Shown: in pieces, positions 10,758-18,947 of the stretch
Numbering within the stretch: the first letter of the stretch is position 1
Layout: each line of letters starts with the position of its first letter
Source: Lysinibacillus composti
Lineage (GTDB): Bacteria; Bacillota; Bacilli; Bacillales_A; Planococcaceae
DNA: 37,056 nucleotides
Assembly: GCF_016908465.1 (NCBI RefSeq)
Contig: NZ_JAFBDY010000031.1
Coordinates: 1-37,056 of the forward strand
Direction of reading: 5' to 3'
Notes under the pieces: model-generated
Told to the model about the DNA's origin: nothing
Database searches by the model: none
The model's input: only the letters and a program-made list of their open reading frames with translations
Program-made: the position numbers and the translations under genes

Positions 10758-12071
10758 TTAAAAGAACAGGAATCCAATACTAATAATGACACCTGTAAAA
10801 ATAAGAACGAATAAACAGAATCCCATAATATCTTTTGCTTTTAATCCTGCAATTGCAAGCGCTGGTAATGCCCAGAATGGTTGGATCATATTCGTCCAAG
10901 CATCCCCCCATGCAATAGCCATAGCTGTTTTTGCGTAGTCAGCGCCCATTTGTTGAGCAGCTTCTAACATAATAGGTGCCTGCACAGCCCATTGCCCTCC
11001 ACCAGAAGGGACAAAGAAGTTTACAAGACCAGCAGAGTAAAAAGTAAATAAATAAAATGTGAATTCATTTGAAATGCTAATAAACCATATGGAGAATACT
11101 CCGGCTAAACCGGAAGCTGTCATCATTCCCATGATTCCGGCATAGAACGGAAACTGGAATACGATCCCTGTCGTCGTCTTAATTGCGTTCCCTGCAGCTG
11201 CTAGGAAACGCTGCGGTGTCCCGTGTAGTATAATTCCAAGGATTACAAAAATACTATTCACAATATTTAAATCTAGGGAAAACCCTTTTGTTACAAAATG
11301 ATAAACTAAATATGAAACGCCTATAAGTCCAATTAATGCTGTTAGAACGTAGCTTCTTTCTGAACGAGAAGCAAATGTATTTTCTGCAGGAGGGAAATTT
11401 GGTTCCTCTTCTATTAATAAATTAGGATCCACTTCAACTACATCTTCTTCTTTTGGCATCATCCACCGATTAAAGAACGGTAAAGTTAAGCCGATGACAA
11501 TTACGATAAATAAGTTATACGGAGTAAAGATTGTTTCAGAAGTTGGAACAACCCCCATTAATTCCGCAAACGGATGACCTTCTGTCGCAACAGATAGTGG
11601 AATGGACCCTGCTAAACCACCGTGCCAAACGATAAACCCAGAGTATGCACTAGCAATTAAGAGTCTGTAGTCAACTCTCTTTACATGACGTGCAATTTCT
11701 TTTGCAAATAAAGCCCCAATAACTAACCCAAAACCCCAGTTAATCCAACAAGCAATTAAAGAGATAAATGTAACAATAATAATGGCCATACTTGGAGTCT
11801 TAATTTTGCTAGCAATCGATGATAAAACCTTTTTGAATATCGGACTATTTGCTAAAACATGTCCTGCAGCTAGTACAATGACCATTTGCATTGTAAATGA
11901 AAGTAATCCCCAGAAACCATCTCCCCAATACACAACCATATCCAAAGGCGATGAGGGTGTTAGAACTATTCCAAGAAATAACACTAATACAGTCAATATT
12001 GCTACAAAGATGTAAGGGTCCGGTAGATATCTTTCCATAATGGTATTTGATATCTTCGTTAAAAACTTCAC
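10758..12071 (-). CDS. atoE: Short-chain fatty acid transporter, AtoE family
   Basis: A 437-residue polytopic membrane protein with about ten hydrophobic segments and the AtoE-family signatures INWGFGL, WHGGLAGSIPL and SGGGQWAVQAP. AtoE proteins are thought to import short-chain fatty acids or acetoacetate. The start is GTG at 12071 with AAGGAG nine bases upstream. It is divergent from scoA-scoB, whose CoA transferase would activate the imported acid, which supports a shared catabolic role. Base use is like its neighbours. The exact substrate cannot be read from the sequence. Confidence 0.85.
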   Translation of the reverse strand: MKFLTKISNTIMERYLPDPYIFVAILTVLVLFLGIVLTPSSPLDMVVYWGDGFWGLLSFTMQMVIVLAAGHVLANSPIFKKVLSSIASKIKTPSMAIIIVTFISLIACWINWGFGLVIGALFAKEIARHVKRVDYRLLIASAYSGFIVWHGGLAGSIPLSVATEGHPFAELMGVVPTSETIFTPYNLFIVIVIGLTLPFFNRWMMPKEEDVVEVDPNLLIEEEPNFPPAENTFASRSERSYVLTALIGLIGVSYLVYHFVTKGFSLDLNIVNSIFVILGIILHGTPQRFLAAAGNAIKTTTGIVFQFPFYAGIMGMMTASGLAGVFSIWFISISNEFTFYLFTFYSAGLVNFFVPSGGGQWAVQAPIMLEAAQQMGADYAKTAMAIAWGDAWTNMIQPFWALPALAIAGLKAKDIMGFCLFVLIFTGVIISIGFLFF

Positions 12072-12225
12072 TGTATTACACTCCTTTCATAATTTTAAAG
12101 CACACTTCAAATTACGAATTTTTTGTGAAAAATATGATTAATTAAGAATATGTTTTACACAATCGAAACCCAATTTGTTTAGGTGGTTTAGGTACTAAAA
12201 GTTAGTGGTAAATAAATTACAAAGC

Positions 12226-12351
12226 TGTGGATAACTACAGTAAATAATATTTAGTAGATTTTATGAATATATAATTAAAGACTATAAATTTATAAAGTTA
12301 TTAACATGTGGATAACCTCGTTACTTGAAACAAGGTAAGGGTTGTGGATAA
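12226..12351 (-). promoter_or_regulatory. Cluster of three perfect DnaA boxes
   Basis: TGTGGATAA, the reverse complement of the consensus DnaA box TTATCCACA, occurs exactly at 12226-12234, 12307-12315 and 12343-12351, all in one orientation. A one-mismatch variant (TTTTACACA) is at 12153-12161. Between boxes 1 and 2 lies a ~65-bp almost pure A/T segment. The cluster fills the atoE/scoA divergent gap. Confidence 0.7.
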
Positions 12352-12376
12352 CTAATTAGTTGTAGGGGGCTTAGAA

Positions 12377-13087
12377 ATGAAGGGGAAAGTTTGGGATTCT
12401 ATCGACGAAGCTGTAAAAGATATTCAAGATGGACAAACGATTGTTGTCGGTGGATTTGGATTATGTGGTATACCTGAGAAAAGTATTGAGGCACTAAAAA
12501 AACAAGGTACAAAAAATTTAACGATTGTGAGCAATAACTGTGGTGTAGATGATTGGGGTCTGGGTTTGCTTCTTGCAAATAAACAAATAAAAAAAATGGT
12601 TGCCTCCTATGTAGGTGAAAATAAAATATTTGAGCAGCAATTTTTAAGCGGAGAGCTTGAAGTAGAACTAACGCCCCAAGGAACCCTAGCGGAGCGCATT
12701 CGAGCAGGTGGAGCAGGAATTCCCGCCTTTTATACTGCAACTGGTGTTGGGACTCCGATAGCAGAGGGAAAGGAAACTCGCCTTTTTAATGGAAAAGAGT
12801 ACTTAATGGAAGAAGCTATAGTTGGTGATTTTGCCCTTGTAAAAGCATGGAAAGCTGATAAACTCGGAAATCTCATTTTTAGAAAAACATCCCGTAATTT
12901 TAACCCATTGGCGGCAGCAGCAGGAAAGATTACTATCGCCGAGGTTGAGGAAATCGTTGAAGTGGGTGAATTAAATCCTGATGAAATTCATACTCCTGGC
13001 GTTTATGTACAACGAGTTGTATTAGGTCAAAATTATGAGAAAAGAATTGAACGTTTAACTCTACAACGTGCTGGGGAGGGGGTCTAA
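12377..13087 (+). CDS. scoA: 3-oxoacid CoA-transferase, subunit A
   Basis: Alpha subunit of a two-subunit CoA transferase (succinyl-CoA:acetoacetate type, ScoA/AtoD). 236 residues is the usual size. The N-terminal [10 protein letters not shown] loop and the CoA-binding [16 protein letters not shown] segment are typical; later the [19 protein letters not shown] stretch is strongly conserved. GGGGG precedes the ATG by several bases. scoB follows two bases after the stop, so the subunits are co-translated. The choice between succinyl-CoA:3-oxoacid and acetate:acetoacetate transferase is not certain. Confidence 0.93.
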   Translation: MKGKVWDSIDEAVKDIQDGQTIVVGGFGLCGIPEKSIEALKKQGTKNLTIVSNNCGVDDWGLGLLLANKQIKKMVASYVGENKIFEQQFLSGELEVELTPQGTLAERIRAGGAGIPAFYTATGVGTPIAEGKETRLFNGKEYLMEEAIVGDFALVKAWKADKLGNLIFRKTSRNFNPLAAAAGKITIAEVEEIVEVGELNPDEIHTPGVYVQRVVLGQNYEKRIERLTLQRAGEGV

Positions 13088-13089
13088 GA

Positions 13090-13740
13090 ATGGCAAATGC
13101 AAGACAACAAATTGTTAGGCGTGCTGTAAAAGAAATTAAGGATGGTATGAATGTTAACTTAGGGATTGGTATGCCGACTTTAGTAGCAAATGAAATTCCA
13201 TCTGATATTAATGTGTTATTGCAATCTGAAAATGGCTTGCTAGGAATAGGTCCTTATCCAACAGAAGTCGAAGTAGATGCGGATTTAATTAATGCTGGGA
13301 AAGAAACTGTAACAGTTGTTCCAGGTGCTTCGTTTTTTGATAGCGCGGAATCTTTTGCAATGATTCGGGGAGGCCATATTGATTTAGCTATTTTAGGTGG
13401 TATGGAAGTATCAGAAACAGGGGATTTAGCAAACTGGATGATTCCAGGTAAGATGGTGAAAGGAATGGGTGGAGCAATGGATCTCGTAGTCGGTGCAAAA
13501 CGAGTCATTGTAATTATGGAACATGTCTCAAAACACGGGGAACATAAGGTTAAAAAGACATGCTCTCTTCCACTTACGGGGAGAGGCGTAGTACATCGCC
13601 TAATTACTGATTTAGCGGTATTTGACTTTACAGAACAAGGCATGGTGCTTATTGAAACAGCTCCAGGTGTAACCATAGATGAAGTAAGAGAGAAAACAGA
13701 AGCCTCTTTTGCTGTATCTTCAGCATATATTGAATGTTAA
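13090..13740 (+). CDS. scoB: 3-oxoacid CoA-transferase, subunit B
   Basis: Beta subunit, 216 residues, carrying the catalytic glutamate in QSENGLLG (Glu47), which forms the glutamyl-CoA thioester. The NLGIGMPTL start region and [14 protein letters not shown] are family signatures. It pairs with scoA to convert acetoacetate or a related acid to its CoA ester. B. subtilis has scoAB elsewhere on the chromosome, with a transporter beside it, so the set is an accessory insertion in this origin-proximal region. Confidence 0.94.
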   Translation: MANARQQIVRRAVKEIKDGMNVNLGIGMPTLVANEIPSDINVLLQSENGLLGIGPYPTEVEVDADLINAGKETVTVVPGASFFDSAESFAMIRGGHIDLAILGGMEVSETGDLANWMIPGKMVKGMGGAMDLVVGAKRVIVIMEHVSKHGEHKVKKTCSLPLTGRGVVHRLITDLAVFDFTEQGMVLIETAPGVTIDEVREKTEASFAVSSAYIEC

Positions 13741-13743
13741 AAT

Positions 13744-13768
13744 AGGTGCTCTCTACAAGAGGGCACCT
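13744..13768 (+). terminator. Weak terminator-like hairpin after scoB
   Basis: AGGTGCTCTCT pairs with AGAGGGCACCT (one G-U) around a three-base loop. The following bases (TAACTAATT) are not a proper T run, so termination may be partial. Confidence 0.5.
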
Positions 13769-13783
13769 TAACTAATTACAAAT

Positions 13784-13842
13784 TTTATAGATAGGATTAT
13801 AATTAATATAAATTTTATCTATAAAGTAAATTATTTTACTTT
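13784..13842 (+). repeat. Two hairpins in the patA leader
   Basis: TTTATAGATA at 13784-13793 is the exact reverse complement of TATCTATAAA at 13816-13825. AAAGTAAA at 13823-13830 pairs with TTTACTTT at 13835-13842 around TTAT. The two structures overlap by three bases and end just before the Shine-Dalgarno, so they could be alternative folds or an operator. Confidence 0.5.
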
Positions 13843-13861
13843 GTATAAAGGAGACAACACT

Positions 13862-15019
13862 GTGGAGCACTTACTTTACAAAAACTTAAGTAAACAACAA
13901 ATTTCCGGAATCCGGAAATTTACAAATATGTTAGTGGATTACCCTGATGCAATAAATCTAACGATTGGGCAACCAGACTTTCCAACACCAAATCACGTAA
14001 AGGAAAGTGCAAAACAAGCAATTGACCATAATCATACATCCTACACAGCGAATGCGGGCTTACTCGAATTGCGAAATGCTATTTCAAAATTTTACGAGGA
14101 AAAATATAATCTGCTTTACAACCCTCAAGATGAAATTGTTGTCACACATGGTGCATCAGGCGCTATTACAGCTGTATTACGAACAATCTTAGATGAGGGA
14201 ACTGAAGTAATCGTGCCAGCTCCAGCTTATCCTGGCTATGTTCCAATTATTGAAATCTTTGGTGGTGTACCAGTCTATGTAGATACAATTTCAACGGATT
14301 TCGTCTTAACTGCTGAATTAATTGAGAAACATCTAACAGAAAAAACTAGAGCCATCATGCTTTGTTCACCTGCTAATCCAGTAGGAACAATTATTGAAGG
14401 CGATGAACTTGAAAAAATTGCAAAACTTCTAAAAGACAAAGAAATTTTTGTTATTTCAGATGAAATATATAGTGAACTTATATTTGATAAAACACATCAA
14501 TCGATTGCCTCATATGAAGGAATGCGTGATAAAACAATCGTAGTCAATGGTGTCTCAAAGTCACATTCAATGACTGGATGGAGAATTGGTTTTACTTTAG
14601 CCCCAGCCTATATTTCTAAAGAAATCACAAAAGTGATTGCATATTTCTTAAGTTGTGAATCAAGTATAAGTCAATATGCAGCAATTGAAGCTTTATCAGT
14701 AGGTAAAGATGATCCAATTGAAATGAGAGACGAGTATAAAGCGAGACGGGATTTTGTATATAAACGTTTAGTAGATATGAACATTGATGTAGTAAAACCA
14801 CAAGGTGCATTTTATATTTTCCCTTCAATTAAACGTACGAATATGAAGTCGTTTGATTTTTGCGTGGACCTATTAAAAGAACAAGGGGTCGCAACCGTTC
14901 CGGGGAGTGCTTTTTCAGATTATGGAGAAGGGTATATTCGAATCTCTTTTGCCAAATCAATGAAGGACTTAGAAGAAGCTATGAATAGATTAGAAAAGTA
15001 TATGGAAAAGTTTAAATAA
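13862..15019 (+). CDS. patA: Class I aminotransferase, probable N-acetyl-LL-diaminopimelate aminotransferase
   Basis: PLP enzyme of fold type I, probably acting in the acetyl branch of diaminopimelate/lysine synthesis. Family features are TIGQPDFPTP, SYTANAGLLELR, CSPANPVGT, SDEIYSEL and the PLP-lysine region NGVSKSHSMTGWRIG. Similarity to B. subtilis PatA is clear from the N-terminus (MEHLL..ISGIRKF) to the C-terminus (AFYIFPSIK). The GTG at 13862 is eight bases after AAAGGAG; the longest frame would start inside the leader hairpin, so 13862 is preferred (385 residues). A perfect palindrome lies inside codons 13-20. Confidence 0.88.
   Translation: MEHLLYKNLSKQQISGIRKFTNMLVDYPDAINLTIGQPDFPTPNHVKESAKQAIDHNHTSYTANAGLLELRNAISKFYEEKYNLLYNPQDEIVVTHGASGAITAVLRTILDEGTEVIVPAPAYPGYVPIIEIFGGVPVYVDTISTDFVLTAELIEKHLTEKTRAIMLCSPANPVGTIIEGDELEKIAKLLKDKEIFVISDEIYSELIFDKTHQSIASYEGMRDKTIVVNGVSKSHSMTGWRIGFTLAPAYISKEITKVIAYFLSCESSISQYAAIEALSVGKDDPIEMRDEYKARRDFVYKRLVDMNIDVVKPQGAFYIFPSIKRTNMKSFDFCVDLLKEQGVATVPGSAFSDYGEGYIRISFAKSMKDLEEAMNRLEKYMEKFK
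13899..13921. repeat. Perfect 23-base palindrome inside patA
   Basis: AAATTTCCGGA at 13899-13909, one central A, then TCCGGAAATTT at 13911-13921. It lies about 40 bases into the coding sequence and would form a strong hairpin in the mRNA or an operator-like site in DNA. Confidence 0.7.
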
Positions 15020-15033
15020 GTTACGTCTTTCAT

Positions 15034-15072
15034 AAAAAAGTCGAATTCCAATTGTTTAGGGAATTCGACTTT
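15034..15072. terminator. Convergent terminator between patA and tadA
   Basis: AAAGTCGAATTCC at 15037-15049 and its perfect complement at 15060-15072 flank a ten-base loop. The minus strand continues in TTTTTT, so it serves tadA best; the plus side has a weaker TTATCTATTTT tail. Confidence 0.88.
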
Positions 15073-15108
15073 ATCTATTTTAGAGAAGCATAAAGTTCTA
15101 CAACTAAA

Positions 15109-15618
15109 TCACAAATCTCCTTGTAACAGTTGTTTTCGTTTCTTTTCCTCTTTTTTACGTTCACGTATGGCTCTAAAAAAATCAGTTAATAATTGTCCAC
15201 ATTCCTCTGCTAATATGCCTTCTGTTACATCACATTCATGATTGAAACGGGGATCATTTAACAAACGATATAATGAATCGACACACCCTGCTTTTATATC
15301 TCGAGCTCCGTAAACAACTCTAGGTACCCTTGACTGTAAAATGGCACCGGAACACATTGGACAGGGTTCCAGTGATACGTAAAGGGTTGTTTCTTCAAGT
15401 CTCCAGCTTCCTAACACCTCACATGCTTGTTGAATGGCCATTAATTCTGCATGTGTTACTGCATTTTGCGAAGTTTCTCGTAAATTGTGCGCACGTGCAA
15501 TAATTTCTTCTTTATAGACAATGACTGCCCCAATGGGTACTTCCCCTAGAAAGGCGGCTTTTTTCGCTTCAATTAATGCTTCTTGCATAAAGTGTTGGTC
15601 TTTATTTAAAATTGCCAC
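15109..15618 (-). CDS. tadA: tRNA-specific adenosine deaminase
   Basis: Deaminates the wobble adenosine of tRNA-Arg(ACG) to inosine. The cytidine-deaminase-fold zinc site is complete: His56 and Glu58 in THAEL, Cys86 and Cys89 in PCPMCSGA. 169 residues with a basic tail is normal. The GTG start at 15618 has AAGGAG eight bases upstream. In B. subtilis tadA points towards scr and dnaX; here it is on the opposite strand and separated from them by the kinases and added genes. Confidence 0.96.
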   Translation of the reverse strand: MAILNKDQHFMQEALIEAKKAAFLGEVPIGAVIVYKEEIIARAHNLRETSQNAVTHAELMAIQQACEVLGSWRLEETTLYVSLEPCPMCSGAILQSRVPRVVYGARDIKAGCVDSLYRLLNDPRFNHECDVTEGILAEECGQLLTDFFRAIRERKKEEKKRKQLLQGDL

Positions 15619-15805
15619 GTCGATCTCTCCTTGGTTGATAGTGTAACATGGGACTCATTAAAATACATTTAATGTTCCTAAGGTGAAAACAATAAAAGAT
15701 TTAGTCATTCTATTTTAAAAGAAGTTAGATTAGTAATATTTGTTTGCCTATATATAAATTGCCTTAATCAGTTAAACTCTAGCTGTGTTTTTCAATTACT
15801 ACCTA

Positions 15806-15814
15806 TGTTAAAAT
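15806..15814 (+). promoter_or_regulatory. Possible extended -10 promoter of dgk-dck
   Basis: TGTTAAAAT at 15806-15814 is an extended -10 without a clear -35, about 40 bases before the dgk start; it shares a 12-mer with the dacA promoter region. Confidence 0.4.
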
Positions 15815-15855
15815 GAAAAATACTGACGAATTTAGACTTGAAGGAGGGACTTCTC

Positions 15856-16497
15856 ATGCCTGTACCATTCATTACAGTAGAGGGTCCGATTGGTGTTGGA
15901 AAAACATCCTTATCGAAAGCGATATCCGACACATTTGGTTATAACTTACTTAAAGAAATAGTTGATGAAAATCCATTCCTTGGGAAGTTTTATGAAAACA
16001 TAGAAGAGTGGAGTTTCCAAACGGAGATGTTCTTCCTTTGTAATCGATATAAACAATTAACCGATGTGAAAAATCAAATTGTAAACACAGGTTCTCCAGT
16101 TGTTGCAGATTATCATATATTTAAAAATTTAATTTTTGCAAAGCGAACGTTACATCCCGTTGAATATGAAAAATATGAGGCGATTTATTCCATTCTAACA
16201 GCTGATATGCCACGCCCAAATATGATTATTTATTTACATGCTAGTTTAGAGAATTTAATGAATCGAATCGCAATGCGTGGGCGCGAATTTGAAAAAATGA
16301 TTACTAGAGACTACATGAATCAATTAGCAGAAGATTATCATGAGTTTATTCAGTATTTTAAAAAGAAACACCCTGAGATACCAATTATCGAGCTTAATGG
16401 CGATGAGATTGATTTTGTGAAAAAACCAGAGGATTTACAATTTGTATTAAATTTAGTAGATAAGAAGCTACAACAAAGGAGTTTACATCAAGAATGA
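15856..16497 (+). CDS. dgk: Deoxyguanosine kinase
   Basis: Salvage kinase of the dNK family that phosphorylates deoxyguanosine. The P-loop is GPIGVGKTS at 10-18; WSFQTEMFF, the ADYH motif (VADYHIFKNLIFA) and the arginine-rich lid RIAMRGREFE follow. ATG at 15856 lies eight bases after AAGGAGGG; a longer in-frame start at 15838 would precede that site, so it is rejected. The product is 213 residues. The stop overlaps the dck start by four bases (ATGA), implying translational coupling. Assignment to dgk rather than dck rests on similarity to B. subtilis YaaG. Confidence 0.93.
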   Translation: MPVPFITVEGPIGVGKTSLSKAISDTFGYNLLKEIVDENPFLGKFYENIEEWSFQTEMFFLCNRYKQLTDVKNQIVNTGSPVVADYHIFKNLIFAKRTLHPVEYEKYEAIYSILTADMPRPNMIIYLHASLENLMNRIAMRGREFEKMITRDYMNQLAEDYHEFIQYFKKKHPEIPIIELNGDEIDFVKKPEDLQFVLNLVDKKLQQRSLHQE

Positions 16498-17162
16498 ATC
16501 TAAGAGAAAAATATCATATTCCAACCAATACGGTTATTACAATTGCAGGTACGGTAGGTGTAGGGAAATCAACTATGACAAAGGCACTGTCTGATGCGTT
16601 AAATTTCCGTACATCATATGAAAAGGTGGACACAAACCCTTATTTAGATAAGTTTTACGATGACTTTGAAAAATGGAGTTTCCACTTACAAGTGTACTTT
16701 TTGGCAGAGCGCTTTAAGGAACAAAAGCGTATTTTTGAATATGGTGGTGGGTTCATTCAAGACCGCTCAATCTATGAAGATACAGGAATATTTGCAAAGA
16801 TGCATTTCGATAAAGGAACAATGAATCCCACTGATTATGAAACATATACAAATTTATTCGATGCAATGGTTATGACACCCTACTTCCCCCATCCAGATTT
16901 ACTGATTTATTTAGAAGGTTCAATAGATAATGTGATTAGTCGAATCGCAGAACGTGGACGTACAATGGAACAACAAACGCCAAAAGAGTATTGGGTTGAG
17001 ATGCATAATCGTTATGAGGAATGGATTAACAACTTTAATTCTTGTCCTGTGCTACGTTTAAATATTAATGATTATGACTTGGTAAAAAACCCGGAACAAA
17101 TAGAAGTAATTATTGAGCGTATTGCCTATATGCTAAAGCAAACAAGCCATCTTCGAAAATAA
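16494..17162 (+). CDS. dck: Deoxyadenosine/deoxycytidine kinase
   Basis: Second dNK-family kinase, 222 residues, salvaging deoxyadenosine and deoxycytidine. P-loop GTVGVGKST at 19-27, then FHLQVYFLAERFKEQK, the catalytic QDRSIYEDTGIFA segment and the lid RIAERGRTME. It is closely similar to B. subtilis YaaF (Dck), including MVMTPYFPHPD. AAAGGAG lies inside the dgk end about a dozen bases before the ATG. With dgk it gives a two-gene salvage operon. Confidence 0.95.
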   Translation: MNLREKYHIPTNTVITIAGTVGVGKSTMTKALSDALNFRTSYEKVDTNPYLDKFYDDFEKWSFHLQVYFLAERFKEQKRIFEYGGGFIQDRSIYEDTGIFAKMHFDKGTMNPTDYETYTNLFDAMVMTPYFPHPDLLIYLEGSIDNVISRIAERGRTMEQQTPKEYWVEMHNRYEEWINNFNSCPVLRLNINDYDLVKNPEQIEVIIERIAYMLKQTSHLRK

Positions 17163-17407
17163 AGGTTGAATTTATAACTAAGAAATAATAAATACAATTC
17201 GTATATTCAAGTGATCTGCATCGAAGTACAAACCATAGAAAATAAGTTACTAAAATTAAAAGAGCTATAAAGTTTAATGGTGAAGTGCTAGTCCCAAAAG
17301 GCTCCTTTAATATTCTTATTTCATTTTGCGATAATTTAGCGAGAAAATAACATTTGCTTAATATTTAGGCAATATAATAAAAAGAAAAAGAATGGGGTGG
17401 TGACAAA

Positions 17408-17971
17408 ATGCGCGTAGCTGTTTATTGTGGATCAGCCCTAGGAAAGTCTAGTGTTTATGCTGAAAAGGCAAGAGAGCTTGGGACGACCATAGCTAATGAG
17501 GGAATTGGCTTAGTATATGGTGGTTCTAACTATGGATTAATGGGAATTGTGGCTGATGCAGCCCTTGAAGCAAATGGCGAGGTTGTAGGTGTAATGCCAA
17601 CACATTTGCAAACAAAGGAACGAGTACACACAGCTTTAACGGAAATTCATATTGTTGATACGATGCATGTTCGCAAAGCAAAGATGGTGGATTTAGCCGA
17701 TGCATTTATAGCACTGCCTGGGGGTTGTGGCACATTGGATGAATACTTTGAAGTATTTACTTGGTCGCAAATTGGATTACATGATAAACCTGTCATTTTA
17801 TATAATATTAATGGATTTTATGACGCACTTATTCAACATTTTAATAAAATGATAGAAGAAGGATTTATACGGGAAGAGCAGCGTCGAATTTTACAAGTCG
17901 CGACATCCGTAGAGGATATCCTTACAATCTTAACCCCTCCCGACGAACTCTTAATTAAAAAAGGTAGCTAA
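17408..17971 (+). CDS. LOG-family nucleoside 5'-monophosphate phosphoribohydrolase
   Basis: A 187-residue Rossmann-like protein of the lysine decarboxylase-like/LOG family (YvdD type). The diagnostic PGGCGTLDE is at 104-112, and YGGSNYGLMG near residue 37 is the second family motif. Plant and bacterial LOG proteins release free bases from cytokinin ribotides or nucleoside monophosphates; older annotation as lysine decarboxylase is misleading. GGTGGTGA precedes the ATG. It has its own terminator and is absent from this place in B. subtilis. TATAAT at 17373-17378 may be its -10, but no good -35 is seen. Confidence 0.88.
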   Translation: MRVAVYCGSALGKSSVYAEKARELGTTIANEGIGLVYGGSNYGLMGIVADAALEANGEVVGVMPTHLQTKERVHTALTEIHIVDTMHVRKAKMVDLADAFIALPGGCGTLDEYFEVFTWSQIGLHDKPVILYNINGFYDALIQHFNKMIEEGFIREEQRRILQVATSVEDILTILTPPDELLIKKGS

Positions 17972-17976
17972 TATAG

Positions 17977-18016
17977 AACCCCTAGATAGTATAATCTACT
18001 GTTTAGGGGTTTTTTA
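17977..18016 (+). terminator. Intrinsic terminator after the LOG gene
   Basis: AACCCCTA pairs with TAGGGGTT, with an inner AGAT/ATCT pair and a bulge, followed by TTTTT. Confidence 0.85.
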
Positions 18017-18101
18017 TTAAGAAGGCGGGAATCCTAAAGTAAATGGTTTAAGATTTATTGAAAAATATGGTAGTTACACTTGTTAAAATTGTATACTCCT
18101 C

Positions 18102-18482
18102 TTAAAAAATAAATAGAGCAACCAAAAAGGGAATAGACATAATGAGTAAAACGCCGAAACTCCAAAGTATTTGTTTACCTGTAGACATATTTTTAGGCCT
18201 AATGCTGAAGGAATTATACAAATCGTTTATTGCCTGTTCTTCCTTTTGGTAAAGCATCTTTTGAAATTGGTCATAGTCCTCTATATAAGAATAAGGTGAA
18301 GGATGGCCAAAACGAATTGCTCGAATATCGTCAGTAACATCTTGATGATTCTGTAAGTAAATTAAAGTAGGAGCAAGGCCTCCTGAAGACTTAGCAATGA
18401 CATCAATTTCGAAAGTTTTCATCTTTATTACTGTTTTACCCTCTTCATCAATCGTTTCCCTTAATAACCGATTCAATGCCAT
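18102..18482 (-). CDS. Unrecognised small protein with C-terminal membrane segment
   Basis: I do not recognise this 126-residue protein. The ATG at 18482 has GGGGAGG about eight bases upstream; an upstream in-frame TTG at 18500 overlaps that site and is unlikely. The soluble part is mixed alpha/beta and charged, with a Tyr/Asp-rich stretch (YSYIEDYDQFQKMLY). The last ~20 residues (FGVLLIMSIPFLVALFIF) are a single hydrophobic segment, so the protein is probably tail-anchored with its N-terminus in the cytosol. A perfect TATAAT on the minus strand (18548-18543) is a likely -10. It is isolated from neighbours on both sides. No function is proposed. Confidence 0.7.
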   Translation of the reverse strand: MALNRLLRETIDEEGKTVIKMKTFEIDVIAKSSGGLAPTLIYLQNHQDVTDDIRAIRFGHPSPYSYIEDYDQFQKMLYQKEEQAINDLYNSFSIRPKNMSTGKQILWSFGVLLIMSIPFLVALFIF

Positions 18483-18500
18483 AAACCTGTTCCTCCCCAA

Positions 18501-18947
18501 TAAATTTTAACAATCCCTAATGTTGAAGAAGACCTTTTAAGCATTATAACCAGTTTGATTTCCTTTTACCCTCTAATATGAAATAGGCGAAGTGCGTAAG
18601 CGAATCTGTAAGGGAAATAAAAAATGATAAAATTTTTTATTTCTAACAATACTATCACTATATTATCTAAAAAATGTAAATATTTATAATTTTAAAGATA
18701 TTCTGAAATAATCTTATAAATTGGTGAAATTAAAAAAAGTGGGGATACTTAATTCATAAGTAAATACACTAAAGTGTATTGGATAATAAAGAAAGAATTA
18801 AGCGGGGCCAAAGCGGGCATATTTAGACAGAGTCTCATACTCATTATTAAAAACCTGTAAATGTATTACGTGCAGGTTGTCTTTAAACTGTCGTAAATTA
18901 CCGATTTACTTTTATACTATAATAATGATATTATTTACATAGAGATT
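18501..18947. other. Long AT-rich intergenic region upstream of the gltP riboswitch
   Basis: No gene is visible. It holds the likely -10 of the minus-strand small gene (18543-18548), a perfect 18-base palindrome (AATACACT-AA-AGTGTATT, 18763-18780) and a weak hairpin AACCTG/CAGGTT (18852-18878). A candidate plus-strand promoter is TTTACT at 18905-18910 with TATTAT at 18929-18934 (18-bp spacer), which would start transcription just before the riboswitch. Confidence 0.5.
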
